Shown here: piece after piece, positions 28,878-38,181 of the stretch
How positions within the stretch are numbered: the first letter of the stretch is position 1
Layout of the letters: every line of letters starts with the position of its first letter
From: Shewanella sp. NIFS-20-20
Lineage (GTDB): Bacteria; Pseudomonadota; Gammaproteobacteria; Enterobacterales; Shewanellaceae
Assembly (NCBI RefSeq): GCF_019209865.1
Contig: NZ_JAHUTT010000006.1
Span: 1 to 64,000, forward strand
Reading direction: 5' to 3'
DNA length: 64,000 nt
Translations under genes and position numbers: made by a program
The notes under the pieces: generated by a model
Databases searched by the model: none
The model's input: the letters and a program-made list of their open reading frames with translations, nothing else
Told to the model about the DNA's origin: nothing

Positions 28878-28878
28878 C

Positions 28879-29154
28879 ATGGAACTGCTATTACTGATCA
28901 CCTTATTTGTGGTGGCTGTATTTCTTGGTGTCGAACTGATCACCAAAGTGCCACCCACCCTGCACACACCATTGATGTCGGGCTCCAACGCCATCTCAGG
29001 CATTGCCTTAGTCGGGGCGATTTTAGCCGCCGGCAGTGAACAAGGCATTTGGGTTAACGTACTTGGTTTTTTCGCGGTGACCTTGGCCACCATCAATGTG
29101 GTCGGCGGCTATATGGTCACTAACCGCATGCTGGCGATGTTTAAGAGGAAGTAA
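28879..29154 (+). CDS. NAD(P) transhydrogenase alpha subunit part 2 (membrane)
   Basis: A 91-residue membrane protein with an N-terminal helix and two or three more hydrophobic helices, including AISGIALVGAILAAG and NVVGGYMVTNRMLAMF. It corresponds to the C-terminal membrane part of E. coli PntA, encoded here as a separate subunit (often called PntAB). It sits one base after the NAD-binding subunit and five bases before pntB, with a GGAG ribosome site in the end of the previous gene. Together the three form the proton-pumping enzyme that balances NADH and NADPH. Confidence 0.93.
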   Translation: MELLLLITLFVVAVFLGVELITKVPPTLHTPLMSGSNAISGIALVGAILAAGSEQGIWVNVLGFFAVTLATINVVGGYMVTNRMLAMFKRK

Positions 29155-29159
29155 GTTAG

Positions 29160-30542
29160 ATGAATACCACTATTATTTACCTCGCCTATTTAGTCGCGGC
29201 CAGTTTATTCATATTAGGCATCAAGGGATTAACTAAACCAAGAACCGCAGTGCGCGGCAACCAATTGTCTGCCATCGGTATGTTGATTGCGGTCGTGGTG
29301 ACCTTGCTTGATAAGAGCATTATTGATTATCAATGGATCATTGCCGGCCTAGTGGTGGGGAGTGCCATCGGTGCCACTATGGCCACCCGGATTCAAGTCA
29401 CTTCCATGCCGCAAATGGTCGCCTTGCTCAATGGCTTTGGTGGCGGAGCCTCGTTATTTGTGGCCTTGGCTAATTTTGTTGATCCTACCGCCGCTAACCA
29501 TATGGTAGCGTTAATCTCAATCAGCGCCACCGTGATTATCGGTGCCGTTACCTTATCAGGCTCGTTTATCGCCTTTGGCAAGTTGCAAGAATTATTGTCC
29601 GGCAATCCGATTCGCATCCCGGGCAATAGCGTCATTAATGCCGCCTTGCTCATAGCCAGTGTGGTGTTGTCGGTCATGGTGGTGATCGAACCCAGCAATC
29701 ATGTGCTGATCTATAGCCTGATGGCGGTCGCCTTGCTGTTAGGGATCTTCTTAGTGCTGCCTATCGGTGGTGCCGATATGCCAGTGGTCATTGCTCTGCT
29801 GAACTCCTATTCAGGTATTGCCGCGGCCACCACCGGCTTTATCACAGGCAACACTGTGTTGATTGTGTCGGGTGCCTTGGTCGGTGCATCGGGCATTATT
29901 CTGACGCAAATCATGTGTAAAGCCATGAACCGTAGTCTGTTTAACGTCTTGTTTGGGGTGATGGCAGAAGGCGGCGAAACCATAGACGCCGATGAAGTTT
30001 ATGCGGGTAAAGTGAAATCGACTTCAGCAGAAGAAGTCGCCATGATGCTTGAAACCGCCACCAAGGTCATTATTGTTCCAGGTTATGGTTTAGCCCAGGC
30101 CCAAGCACAACATGCTGTTCGCGAATTGGCCAGCGTACTGCAAAAGCGAGGCACTGAAGTGACGTATGCTATCCACCCAGTTGCCGGACGCATGCCAGGT
30201 CATATGAACGTGTTATTGGCGGAAGCCGAAGTCCCCTATGAGCAACTGCTCGAAATGGATGAAGCTAATCCTCTGTTTGAACAAACAGATGTCGCCATTG
30301 TTATTGGTGCTAACGATGTGACTAACCCGATGGCACGCGAAGATAAAGGCAGCCCCATTTATGGCATGCCAATTCTCAATGTTGATAAAGCGCGCAATGT
30401 GATTGTGGTCAAACGCTCATTAAGCCCTGGCTTTGCCGGTTTACCAAATCCACTGTTTGCCATGGATCATTCCTTGATGTTATTTGGTGATGGTAAAAAA
30501 GCCATCGTTGAATTGACTCAGAGCCTCAATGAAGCCGACTAA
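29160..30542 (+). CDS. pntB: NAD(P) transhydrogenase beta subunit
   Basis: A 460-residue subunit with about eight or nine N-terminal membrane helices (to about residue 265) and a C-terminal NADP(H)-binding domain. The NADP motif GYGLAQAQAQHAV and the later GANDVTNP, MPILNVDKA and KRSLSPGFAG segments are all characteristic. It is the third gene of the transhydrogenase operon and is followed directly by a strong terminator. The placement next to cysJIH is notable because CysJ consumes NADPH, but no shared control can be seen from sequence. Confidence 0.96.
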   Translation: MNTTIIYLAYLVAASLFILGIKGLTKPRTAVRGNQLSAIGMLIAVVVTLLDKSIIDYQWIIAGLVVGSAIGATMATRIQVTSMPQMVALLNGFGGGASLFVALANFVDPTAANHMVALISISATVIIGAVTLSGSFIAFGKLQELLSGNPIRIPGNSVINAALLIASVVLSVMVVIEPSNHVLIYSLMAVALLLGIFLVLPIGGADMPVVIALLNSYSGIAAATTGFITGNTVLIVSGALVGASGIILTQIMCKAMNRSLFNVLFGVMAEGGETIDADEVYAGKVKSTSAEEVAMMLETATKVIIVPGYGLAQAQAQHAVRELASVLQKRGTEVTYAIHPVAGRMPGHMNVLLAEAEVPYEQLLEMDEANPLFEQTDVAIVIGANDVTNPMAREDKGSPIYGMPILNVDKARNVIVVKRSLSPGFAGLPNPLFAMDHSLMLFGDGKKAIVELTQSLNEAD

Positions 30543-30560
30543 TGGTCGGTGATCTTTATC

Positions 30561-30590
30561 AAAAAGCCGCTCATCCTAGCGGCTTTTTTT
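30561..30590 (+). terminator. Terminator after pntB
   Basis: AAAAGCCGCT (30562-30571) and AGCGGCTTTT (30578-30587) form a 10-bp stem with a 6-nt loop and a T run. It ends the transhydrogenase operon and, through its A run, may also act on the minus-strand gene ending at 30596. Confidence 0.93.
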
Positions 30591-30595
30591 ATCTA

Positions 30596-31585
30596 TTAAT
30601 CAATGAATTCTTGTTGTAACTGCGCCAATTCATCCACAGTCAAGAACTGCGCCAAGGTGGGTGATAATAACTGCCAGAGTTGCTCCCGCCGCCAATATAA
30701 GTAGCGCGCGAGTTTGGGGCCGCTATGCTCACCAAAACTCTGTTGGGTTAAACTGGCTAATTCATTGAGCTCTCGATGCTTTGGTAAACGCCAACGCAAA
30801 GGACTGACACCAATAAAGTCAGCAAAGTCTTGAGCTTGCAGCCATTGCTCTAGCGGCAATTGCGCCAATAGTGGCTGCAATACCGGCACACTCCAATGGG
30901 AAACATTGTCAACCGAATCAATCAAGGCGAGATTGCGGCGATGGTATTGCTGCCAGCCAAGAGCCAGATCTCCAAAATGGTGAGCACTGCGCCAAATACT
31001 GTAAATATCAGCCAAGGTTTCTTGCTGAGGCTTAGACAACTGGGAAGGTAATACGGCTTGATCTTGCAGATGGGCTATCACTAAATGGCCGGCTTCATGC
31101 CACTGACTCATTAAGGCTTGTTGCGCTAATGGCAGTTGCCAATATTGCCCACGACTATAAGCGCTGGCATAGGTTGGCAAGTTCGCAGTGGCCAATAAGA
31201 TCAGGCCGTAACTTGCCACCGAGTGGTTTGGAAGGGCGTCACCCGCCTCAGCCCCAAGCGTCACCCTCACACTCATGGCACCGTGTTGCCCCAGACTCAC
31301 CAACAGGCGTGGCGCTGAAGGCAGCGCCTGCTGCCACTGTGCTGGTAATCGCGCTAAACACTCGGCTAATTCACCGGCCTGGCACACCCGCACTTGCTGC
31401 TCGAGAAAGGTCGCGCTAGCCAGCGATGGCGTCTGACTGCTGTGGTGAGTCAATGTTAGGTGATTTACCGCCAAACTGGGCCCACTCATGAGCACAGCGG
31501 CTAGCACTAGTGTCCATGAGCGGCGCACGCAAAATGCGCTTGCTGGCATCACCAAATGGTGCATCGGGCTCTGGCGGTAAGGCAT
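30596..31585 (-). CDS. Exported zincin-like protein with HEAGH motif, unknown
   Basis: A 329-residue protein with an N-terminal hydrophobic signal sequence (WTLVLAAVLMSGPSLA), so probably periplasmic. Residues 163-167 read HEAGH, a zinc-protease HExxH motif. Glu189 and Asp193 follow as ETLAD, 22 residues later, the ExxxD arrangement of gluzincins. A metallopeptidase function is therefore an inference from motif alone; I do not recognise the family. The ATG at 31585 lies two codons after the hldE stop; in-frame ATGs at 31564 and 31549 are alternatives, the last starting nearer the signal sequence. It is probably co-transcribed with hldE. Confidence 0.7.
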   Translation of the reverse strand: MPYRQSPMHHLVMPASAFCVRRSWTLVLAAVLMSGPSLAVNHLTLTHHSSQTPSLASATFLEQQVRVCQAGELAECLARLPAQWQQALPSAPRLLVSLGQHGAMSVRVTLGAEAGDALPNHSVASYGLILLATANLPTYASAYSRGQYWQLPLAQQALMSQWHEAGHLVIAHLQDQAVLPSQLSKPQQETLADIYSIWRSAHHFGDLALGWQQYHRRNLALIDSVDNVSHWSVPVLQPLLAQLPLEQWLQAQDFADFIGVSPLRWRLPKHRELNELASLTQQSFGEHSGPKLARYLYWRREQLWQLLSPTLAQFLTVDELAQLQQEFID

Positions 31586-31589
31586 AGCA

Positions 31590-33017
31590 TTATTGGCGCG
31601 CCATAATGCTTTCGATGATTTTGGTGGTCGACACTCCCTCTTCGAAGCACAAGACTTGCACTTGACCACCCGCGGCAATCACTTCGGCCCCTCCGGCAAT
31701 GTCTTCGACCTTGTAATCGCCGCCTTTAACCAATAAATCAGGCAGTAAACGGGCAATTAATCGCTGTGGTGTATCTTCAGTGAAAGGCACAACCCAATCG
31801 ACTGAGGCCAAGCCCGCCAAGACCGCCATCCGTCTTTCGGTAGGGTTGACCGGACGGCCTTCGCCTTTCAAGCGTTTCACTGAGGCATCATCATTGACCG
31901 CCACGATTAAGCGATCCCCAAGCGCCCGAGCTTGCTGCAAATAGCTGACATGGCCAGCATGCAAAATATCAAAACAGCCATTGGTTAACACCACCCGCTC
32001 GCCCCGCAAGCGCGCTTGTTCTAAGGCGTACATCAGCTGATCTTCACTGATCACCCCAAGGCCAGACTCTTGCACCACGGCTAAGGCATTAATCAGCTCA
32101 ATCCGAGTCACACTCGATGTTCCTAACTTGCCTACGACTATGCCAGCGGCCGTGTTAGCAAGCGCACACGCTTTAGCTAAATCACTGCCGGCGCCTAATG
32201 CACAGGCTAAGGTTGAAATCACAGTATCGCCAGCGCCGGTGACGTCATAAACTTCTTTGGCAACCGTAGGAATATGCAGCTCAGGGCCATTGCGAGTGAT
32301 TAAGGTCATGCCCTTTTCAGAGCGAGTCACCAGCAAGGCGGTAATATCAAAGGCCGTCAGCAAACTTTGCGCTTTAGCGACTAAATCAGCCTCATTGGTC
32401 ACCTGACCAACCACGGCCTCAAACTCAGACATGTTTGGCGTCAGTAAATACGCGCCACGATAACGACCAAAATCACTCCCTTTAGGATCGACTAATACCT
32501 TGACCCCTTGGCTAATAGCTTTGGCAATCAATGCCACGGGATCGTCAATCGCGCCTTTGGCGTAATCGGATAACAACATCACCTGGCAATTTGCCAAATG
32601 AGTTTCGGCATGCGCCATCAAGCGCTCGCTATCGGTCTGACTGAACTTTTGCTCAAAGTCCAAACGCAACAACTGTTGATTGCGAGATAACACCCGCAGC
32701 TTAGTAATAGTTGGTTTATCAGCAACTTGCTGCCACTGACTGTCGACGCCGACCGTGGCTAATGCGCGCGTTAATATCTCGGCATTATCATCATTACCGG
32801 TTAAGCCACACAACACGGCTTGACCACCTAAAGTAGCAATATTCAGCGCGACGTTAGCGGCGCCGCCGGGCCTATCTTCAATCTGCTCGACTTGAACCAC
32901 AGGCACCGGCGCTTCAGGGGAAATGCGGCCTGTCGGTCCCACCCAATATCTATCTAACATCACATCACCCACGACCAGCACGCGGGCTTGCTCAAACGCT
33001 GGTAAGGAATGCTTCAT
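31590..33017 (-). CDS. hldE: Bifunctional heptose kinase / ADP-heptose synthase
   Basis: A 475-residue two-domain enzyme that makes ADP-heptose for the lipopolysaccharide inner core. The N-terminal ribokinase-like domain (to about 320) has GGAANVALN and the catalytic DVTGAGDT. The C-terminal cytidylyltransferase-like domain starts [15 protein letters not shown], with the HxGH nucleotide motif. The frame runs to a TTG at 33026; the ATG at 33017 is preferred. It is divergent from the LPS acyltransferase gene, from which it is separated by about 100 bp holding both promoters. Confidence 0.95.
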   Translation of the reverse strand: MKHSLPAFEQARVLVVGDVMLDRYWVGPTGRISPEAPVPVVQVEQIEDRPGGAANVALNIATLGGQAVLCGLTGNDDNAEILTRALATVGVDSQWQQVADKPTITKLRVLSRNQQLLRLDFEQKFSQTDSERLMAHAETHLANCQVMLLSDYAKGAIDDPVALIAKAISQGVKVLVDPKGSDFGRYRGAYLLTPNMSEFEAVVGQVTNEADLVAKAQSLLTAFDITALLVTRSEKGMTLITRNGPELHIPTVAKEVYDVTGAGDTVISTLACALGAGSDLAKACALANTAAGIVVGKLGTSSVTRIELINALAVVQESGLGVISEDQLMYALEQARLRGERVVLTNGCFDILHAGHVSYLQQARALGDRLIVAVNDDASVKRLKGEGRPVNPTERRMAVLAGLASVDWVVPFTEDTPQRLIARLLPDLLVKGGDYKVEDIAGGAEVIAAGGQVQVLCFEEGVSTTKIIESIMARQ

Positions 33018-33120
33018 AAGGCTCAATATCTAATTCATAATTAATGCGTAATTGTACCTAATTTTCTCAATAAAATGCGTTAGAATAACGGCTAATTTTT
33101 GCCTAACTTGAGAGAATGCT

Positions 33121-34059
33121 GTGGTCGAACAAGCTCAATTCTCCGCCAAACTCCTACACCCGCGCTTTTGGATCGTGTGGCTTGGGGTTGGTATTGCGAG
33201 ATTAATCCTGCTCCTTCCCCTACGAATACAGATGAGAATAGGTGCCGCCATCGGCCGCTTTGCCATGAAATTCGTCAAGAGTCGGGTACGGATCGCGCAG
33301 CGCAATATTGAGTTATGTTTTCCAGATCTTAGCCCCGCAGCACAAGCCGAATTACTCACACGTAATTTTGAAGAAACCGGCAAAGCCATCTTTGACACGA
33401 TTAACGCTTGGTGGTGGCCAGACCGTAAAATTCACGCCCATATGCAGATCAAAGGCCAAGAGTATGTGGAAGCAACTCGCGCTGAAGGCCATGGTGTGAT
33501 TTTATTTGCCGTCCACTGTTTGCCCTTAGAAATGGGCGCTCGTATTTTTGGGCAATTTCAACCCGGCGTCGGCGTTTATCGTCCCCATAACAATGCCGTG
33601 ATCGAATACCTGCAAGTCAAAGGCCGCCTCCGCTCTAACAAGGGCTTGGTACCCAAGCGCGATATGCGCCAAATGGTACGCTGTCTCAGGGCTACTGAGG
33701 TTATTTGGTACACCGCCGACCAAGATTTTGGCCGCTCAAGCGCCGTGTTTATTCCCTTTTTTGCCGTCAAAGATGCCGCGACTATCACCGGTGCCACCAC
33801 CCTAGCCAAATTGGGACGCGCTAAAGTCCTGCCCTTCTTTGTAGAACGCAATCAGGATGATAGTGGCTATAACATCGAAATAATGGCACCATTAACCGAC
33901 TTCCCCGGCGACAATGAAGTGAGCGATGCCGACCGCGGGAATCGCATTATCGAGCAAATTATTAGTCGTAATCCGGCCCAATATATGTGGCTTCATCGGC
34001 GCTTTAAAACCCGCCCGGATCCCGACTCGCCTTCGCTTTACCGTCAGCACTCAATATAG
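33121..34059 (+). CDS. lpxL: Lipid A lauroyl-type acyltransferase
   Basis: A 312-residue inner-membrane acyltransferase that adds a secondary acyl chain to Kdo2-lipid IVA. One N-terminal hydrophobic segment (about 17-35) is followed by the catalytic HX4E motif at His132 and Glu137 (VHCLPLE). GVYRPHNN, GRLRSNKG and the C-terminal QYMWLHRRFKTRP are close to E. coli LpxL rather than LpxM. The start codon is GTG with a GAGAG site. Chain-length preference cannot be told from sequence. It is divergent from hldE, so two LPS genes share one intergenic region. Confidence 0.88.
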   Translation: MVEQAQFSAKLLHPRFWIVWLGVGIARLILLLPLRIQMRIGAAIGRFAMKFVKSRVRIAQRNIELCFPDLSPAAQAELLTRNFEETGKAIFDTINAWWWPDRKIHAHMQIKGQEYVEATRAEGHGVILFAVHCLPLEMGARIFGQFQPGVGVYRPHNNAVIEYLQVKGRLRSNKGLVPKRDMRQMVRCLRATEVIWYTADQDFGRSSAVFIPFFAVKDAATITGATTLAKLGRAKVLPFFVERNQDDSGYNIEIMAPLTDFPGDNEVSDADRGNRIIEQIISRNPAQYMWLHRRFKTRPDPDSPSLYRQHSI

Positions 34060-34074
34060 GATTTACCATAACCC

Positions 34075-34989
34075 ATGTTTAAACATCTTGGTGCCATCTG
34101 CAGTCTGTGGCTAGCAATGTCCAGTGCGCAAGTGCTGGCTGTCGACTATGTATTACCCGTCAATGGCGGTAGCTTAGTGGGTGAAAACATCTATTACACT
34201 GTGCCTGACGATAAACGCTCGCTCGAAAGCATCGCGGCCGAGTTTCAATTAGGCCTGACTAATATACTGGAAGCCAATCCGGGCCTTGACCCCTATTTGC
34301 CAAAACCTGGCAGCACCATCATCATTCCTCACCAGTTAATTTTGCCGAACACCAAGCGCGAAGGCATCGTTATCAACACCGCTGAAATGCGCCTGTATTA
34401 TTACCCTAAAGGTAAAAACATGGTGCAAGTGCTGCCCATTGGCATTGGCCAAATCGGCCGCGACACCCCGGAAAACTGGACTACTAAGGTCTATCGCAAA
34501 CGTGCCAATCCCACTTGGACACCGACCGCAAGAATGCGCAAAGAATATGCCGAGCGCGGCGTGATCTTGCCCGATGTTTGGCCCGCAGGCCCAGATAATC
34601 CGATGGGATTATTTGCCCTGTATGTCGGCAACCTCTACGCCATTCATGGCACCAATGCCGACTTTGGTATTGGCCTGCGAGTGAGTCAGGGCTGCGTTCG
34701 TTTGCGTAATGACGATATCGCCAACTTGTTTGCCGAGGTGCCAGTGGGCACCCGCGTACAATTTATCAATCAGCCGATTAAAGCCAGTATTGAAGCTGGT
34801 GATACCCGCTATATCGAAGTGCACCAACCGCTATCGCGCTCAGAAGCCGAGTTTGCCTCTGATGCCGATATTCCCTTGGACATCCCCGCTACGATTAGCG
34901 GCATTATTGCCCATAAAAATACTGATTCATTTGCCTTAAAGCGAGCATTAGAAAACCGGACAGGGATACCAATGCGGATCACTCAGTAA
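34075..34989 (+). CDS. L,D-transpeptidase (YkuD domain)
   Basis: A 304-residue periplasmic enzyme of the ErfK/YbiS/YcfS/YnhG family, which makes 3-3 peptidoglycan crosslinks or attaches lipoproteins to the wall. A signal peptide ends at VLA (about 22). A LysM-like segment (about 39-88) includes [20 protein letters not shown]. The YkuD domain has catalytic Cys207 and His191 in AIHGTN and [10 protein letters not shown]. It starts 15 bp after lpxL on the same strand, so both are probably one transcript concerned with envelope assembly. Confidence 0.92.
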   Translation: MFKHLGAICSLWLAMSSAQVLAVDYVLPVNGGSLVGENIYYTVPDDKRSLESIAAEFQLGLTNILEANPGLDPYLPKPGSTIIIPHQLILPNTKREGIVINTAEMRLYYYPKGKNMVQVLPIGIGQIGRDTPENWTTKVYRKRANPTWTPTARMRKEYAERGVILPDVWPAGPDNPMGLFALYVGNLYAIHGTNADFGIGLRVSQGCVRLRNDDIANLFAEVPVGTRVQFINQPIKASIEAGDTRYIEVHQPLSRSEAEFASDADIPLDIPATISGIIAHKNTDSFALKRALENRTGIPMRITQ

Positions 34990-34995
34990 CCATCG

Positions 34996-35024
34996 GCCTT
35001 GGCTGCTTTTTTAGCAGCCAAGGC
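34996..35024 (+). terminator. Hairpin after the L,D-transpeptidase gene
   Basis: GCCTTGGCTGCT (34996-35007) and AGCAGCCAAGGC (35013-35024) form a perfect 12-bp stem with a TTTTT loop. No T run follows, so its strength as an intrinsic terminator is unsure, but its place 7 bp after the stop codon fits one. The rest of the gap to 35261 shows nothing else clear. Confidence 0.6.
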
Positions 35025-35261
35025 ATAATTCAAACGCTCCAAGTAAATGCCAGCTCCCAAAACTGCGCCCAAACCATTGGCCAATCATACTGTTACCGAC
35101 GAGACCACACTGTAAAGCAAACGGTTTTGACGTTAAAACATTGGAAATGAACACCGCAATAATTTAACATCAACCCTTCAGATTGTGGTCGCAATGGAAA
35201 ATTCGGTCACTGCTTTTCTCGTGGATGCTCATGCCATCAGTGAGATCAACAATGGAGTGTA

Positions 35262-37973
35262 ATGATGCGAAATAGCCTAGTGGCATTGGCGCTGGTGTCG
35301 GTGCTAACAGCCTGTTCAAAGGAACCCCCAACTCATCAAGCCGAGCAGCTTGAACCCGCCGCACTCGATAACCAAGCCGCGACCGATGCGCTCGCGCAAG
35401 GGCTAAACCTTCAGTATCAAGTGTTCACCAAGCAAGGTAATCATCAGGGACTTAAGTGTCAGCAACTCGGCGCCGAATGGGCCAGTTGCCACACCATTCA
35501 TCTCAACCTTAGCAGTCAAACGGCCCTGCCCGCCACGCAAGATTGGAGCTTATACTTCCATAGTGTGCGCTTAATCTTGGCGGTGGATCATCCCGACTTT
35601 ACCGTCACGCGCCTCACCGGTGATTTACACAAGCTCACGCCGACAGCAAGCTTTGCTGGCTTTAATAAAGGGGAAACCATAGCGATCCCCCTCGTGGCTG
35701 AGTTCTGGTCATTATTTGAATCGGACTTTATGCCCAGAGCCTACGTGATTGTCGGCGATGCCGAGCCTAGAGTCTTGGCTTCGATGGATACCGAAGTGCT
35801 CAGCGATTTTGTTAGCCCTATCACCGCAGATGCTCAGTTACGCACCGCCGATGATGCCAATGTGCCCGCCACAGCACTTAGCCGCTACCACAACAATCTC
35901 GATACACAGTTACTGGCAAGCTCGACCATGCGCGGCAAAATTATCCCCACGCCACAATCACAAACATTAGGCCGTGATGACATTCGTCTGACGGCGGGGG
36001 TGAACTGGCAAAATCATGCGCTGCCTGCCGAGATGATGGCCGCGGTCACCGCCCAAGCCACAACCTTAGGATTAAGCCAAGGGGAATTCCCTGTCACCAT
36101 CAAGGTCGATGCCACCGCATTGGCGCCATCAGCGCAAACGGCCGGGGCCTATCAACTCGAAGTCAGTCCGCAAGGCATTGACGTGGTTGGGTTTGATAAC
36201 GTTGGTGCTTATTATGGCGTGCAGTCGCTATTGAGTGCGATCACCCTCGACGATATGAGCATTGCCACCATGCAAGTGCTTGATGCGCCGCGTTACCCGT
36301 ATCGCGGCTTTATGGTGGATGTGGCGCGTAACTTCCATTCTAAAGAGGCTATTTTAGGCACCATAGAACAAATGGCTGCCGTTAAGCTCAATAAGTTACA
36401 TTTGCACCTCACCGACGATGAAGGTTGGCGCCTCGCCATTGACGGCTTACCTGAGCTGACCGACATTGGCGCCAATCGCTGTCACGATTTAAGTGAGCGC
36501 CACTGCTTGTTACCTCAGCTAGGTTCAGGCCCCACTAGTGATAATTTTGGCAGCGGTTTTTATAGTCGCGCCGATTACATCGACATTCTGCGCTTTGCCG
36601 CTGCCCGCGGCATTGAAGTGATCCCTGAAATCGATATGCCCGCCCACTCACGGGCAGCGGTCATGTCAATGGAAGCCAGATACCAACGCCTGATGGCTGA
36701 AGGACAGCCTGAGGCGGCCGATGAGTATCGCTTAATTGACCCACAAGACAGCTCCAATGTCACCACGGTCCAATTTTATGATAAACACAGTTTTATCAAT
36801 CCTTGCTTAGCATCTTCATCACGCTTTGCCGCCAAAGTCATGACCGAAGTCAAGGCCATGCATCTGGCTGCAGGCGTGCCGTTAACCACCTGGCATTTTG
36901 GCGGTGATGAAGCCAAAAACATCAAATTGGGGAATGGCTTCCAAGATAGCAATGCTAAAGATTCTGTCGCCTGGCGCGGCAATCTTGATCTCAGCAAGCA
37001 AGACTATCCCTTTGCTAAATCGCCGGTATGCCAACAATTAATTGCCAGCGGCAAGGTCAGTGATGCCGCCCACTTGCCCAGTTATTTTGCTGAAACGATT
37101 TCGGCCATGGCCACCGAGCAGGGTATTCCGCAGTTTCAGGCGTGGCAAGATGGCCTAAAATATTCAACGGATGCCAGCGCCTATGACAGCGATGTCATTA
37201 AAGTGAACTTTTGGGATTTACTCTACTTTGATGGCGCAAACTCAGCGTATGAATGGGCCCAAAAAGGGTATCAGGTCATTATCTCCAGCCCAGACTATGT
37301 TTACTTAGATATGCCCTATGAAGTGGATCCAAAAGAGCGGGGCTATTACTGGGCGACACGCGCCAGTGATGAACGCAAAATGTTTAGCTTTGCGCCAGAC
37401 AACTTACCCCAGAATGCCGAGACCTCCAGCGATCGTGATGGCAAGGGATTCGATGCTAAAGGCCTAGTGCAAGCGCCAAGTTTCCACGGTCTGTCCGCCC
37501 AACTATGGAGCGAAACAGTCAGAACCGACGAGCAATACGAATACATGGTATTTCCACGATTACTCGCTGTAGCCGAGCGTGCGTGGCATCAGGCCAGCTG
37601 GGAGTTGCCTTACCAAGTGGGTGTCGAGTTTAACCAAGACAGCCAACGAGTTGATAAGCAGGCGCTCGTGCAGGACTGGACCCAATTTGCCAACCAGCTG
37701 GGTCAAAAGCAGCTCCACAAACTCGATAAACATCAAGTGCAATATCGCATCCCCATCCCTGGGGCCATTATCACACAAGGTCAATTACTGATGAACATCA
37801 ACCTGCCGGGATTACCCCTGCAATACTCACTTAACCACAGTGACTGGCAGGACTATGACGCGCTTACGCCACCAGTCGTGACCGGAAGTGTCTGGGTACG
37901 AGCCTTGAGTGCCGATGGCGCTAGGGCTGGGCGCGCGATAACCGTCCACCCGACAGGCAATAACACCCCTTGA
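35262..37973 (+). CDS. Beta-N-acetylhexosaminidase (chitobiase), lipoprotein, GH20
   Basis: A 903-residue enzyme that releases N-acetylglucosamine from chitin oligosaccharides. The lipobox LTAC gives an acylated Cys at about residue 19, so it is anchored in the outer membrane or periplasm. A CHB_HEX N-terminal domain (about 50-200), a GH20b domain and the catalytic TIM barrel (from about 345) follow. The catalytic pair is Asp549-Glu550 in HFGGDEAKN. The start is one of two adjacent ATGs after a GGAG site. The domain plan and length match Vibrio-type chitobiases. No chitin uptake or nag genes lie nearby in the window. Confidence 0.92.
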   Translation: MMRNSLVALALVSVLTACSKEPPTHQAEQLEPAALDNQAATDALAQGLNLQYQVFTKQGNHQGLKCQQLGAEWASCHTIHLNLSSQTALPATQDWSLYFHSVRLILAVDHPDFTVTRLTGDLHKLTPTASFAGFNKGETIAIPLVAEFWSLFESDFMPRAYVIVGDAEPRVLASMDTEVLSDFVSPITADAQLRTADDANVPATALSRYHNNLDTQLLASSTMRGKIIPTPQSQTLGRDDIRLTAGVNWQNHALPAEMMAAVTAQATTLGLSQGEFPVTIKVDATALAPSAQTAGAYQLEVSPQGIDVVGFDNVGAYYGVQSLLSAITLDDMSIATMQVLDAPRYPYRGFMVDVARNFHSKEAILGTIEQMAAVKLNKLHLHLTDDEGWRLAIDGLPELTDIGANRCHDLSERHCLLPQLGSGPTSDNFGSGFYSRADYIDILRFAAARGIEVIPEIDMPAHSRAAVMSMEARYQRLMAEGQPEAADEYRLIDPQDSSNVTTVQFYDKHSFINPCLASSSRFAAKVMTEVKAMHLAAGVPLTTWHFGGDEAKNIKLGNGFQDSNAKDSVAWRGNLDLSKQDYPFAKSPVCQQLIASGKVSDAAHLPSYFAETISAMATEQGIPQFQAWQDGLKYSTDASAYDSDVIKVNFWDLLYFDGANSAYEWAQKGYQVIISSPDYVYLDMPYEVDPKERGYYWATRASDERKMFSFAPDNLPQNAETSSDRDGKGFDAKGLVQAPSFHGLSAQLWSETVRTDEQYEYMVFPRLLAVAERAWHQASWELPYQVGVEFNQDSQRVDKQALVQDWTQFANQLGQKQLHKLDKHQVQYRIPIPGAIITQGQLLMNINLPGLPLQYSLNHSDWQDYDALTPPVVTGSVWVRALSADGARAGRAITVHPTGNNTP

Positions 37974-38079
37974 TGAGCGAGTCACTGCCAGCCTGCTGCC
38001 AGTGGCTCACTTGACGCAGGCCTTGGCTTAACGCGGCTTTAGTGTCGACAGCGAGGTTCGCGCTATATGGGTCAAGATA

Positions 38080-38111
38080 ATGGCCACCACCGCTCGGGTG
38101 GTGGTGGCCAT
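38080..38111. repeat. Long perfect intergenic hairpin
   Basis: ATGGCCACCACC (38080-38091) and GGTGGTGGCCAT (38100-38111) are a 12-bp perfect inverted repeat that extends by two more pairs into an 8-nt loop. It lies in the 208-bp gap between two convergent genes. No T run is next to it. It could stop transcription from either side. Confidence 0.55.
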
Positions 38112-38181
38112 GCGGGTGCAACATGAGTGGTTACCCAGCACTCAACCCGGATATTGGTGAATGTTGGCGCCAGTGAATGTG

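Noticed and set aside
37921-38124. Minus-strand open frame with a His/Gly-rich start (67 residues)
   Set aside because: It overlaps the hexosaminidase end and its His/Gly start is made by the GGTGG/CCACC hairpin. It has no ribosome site, and the composition is not protein-like.
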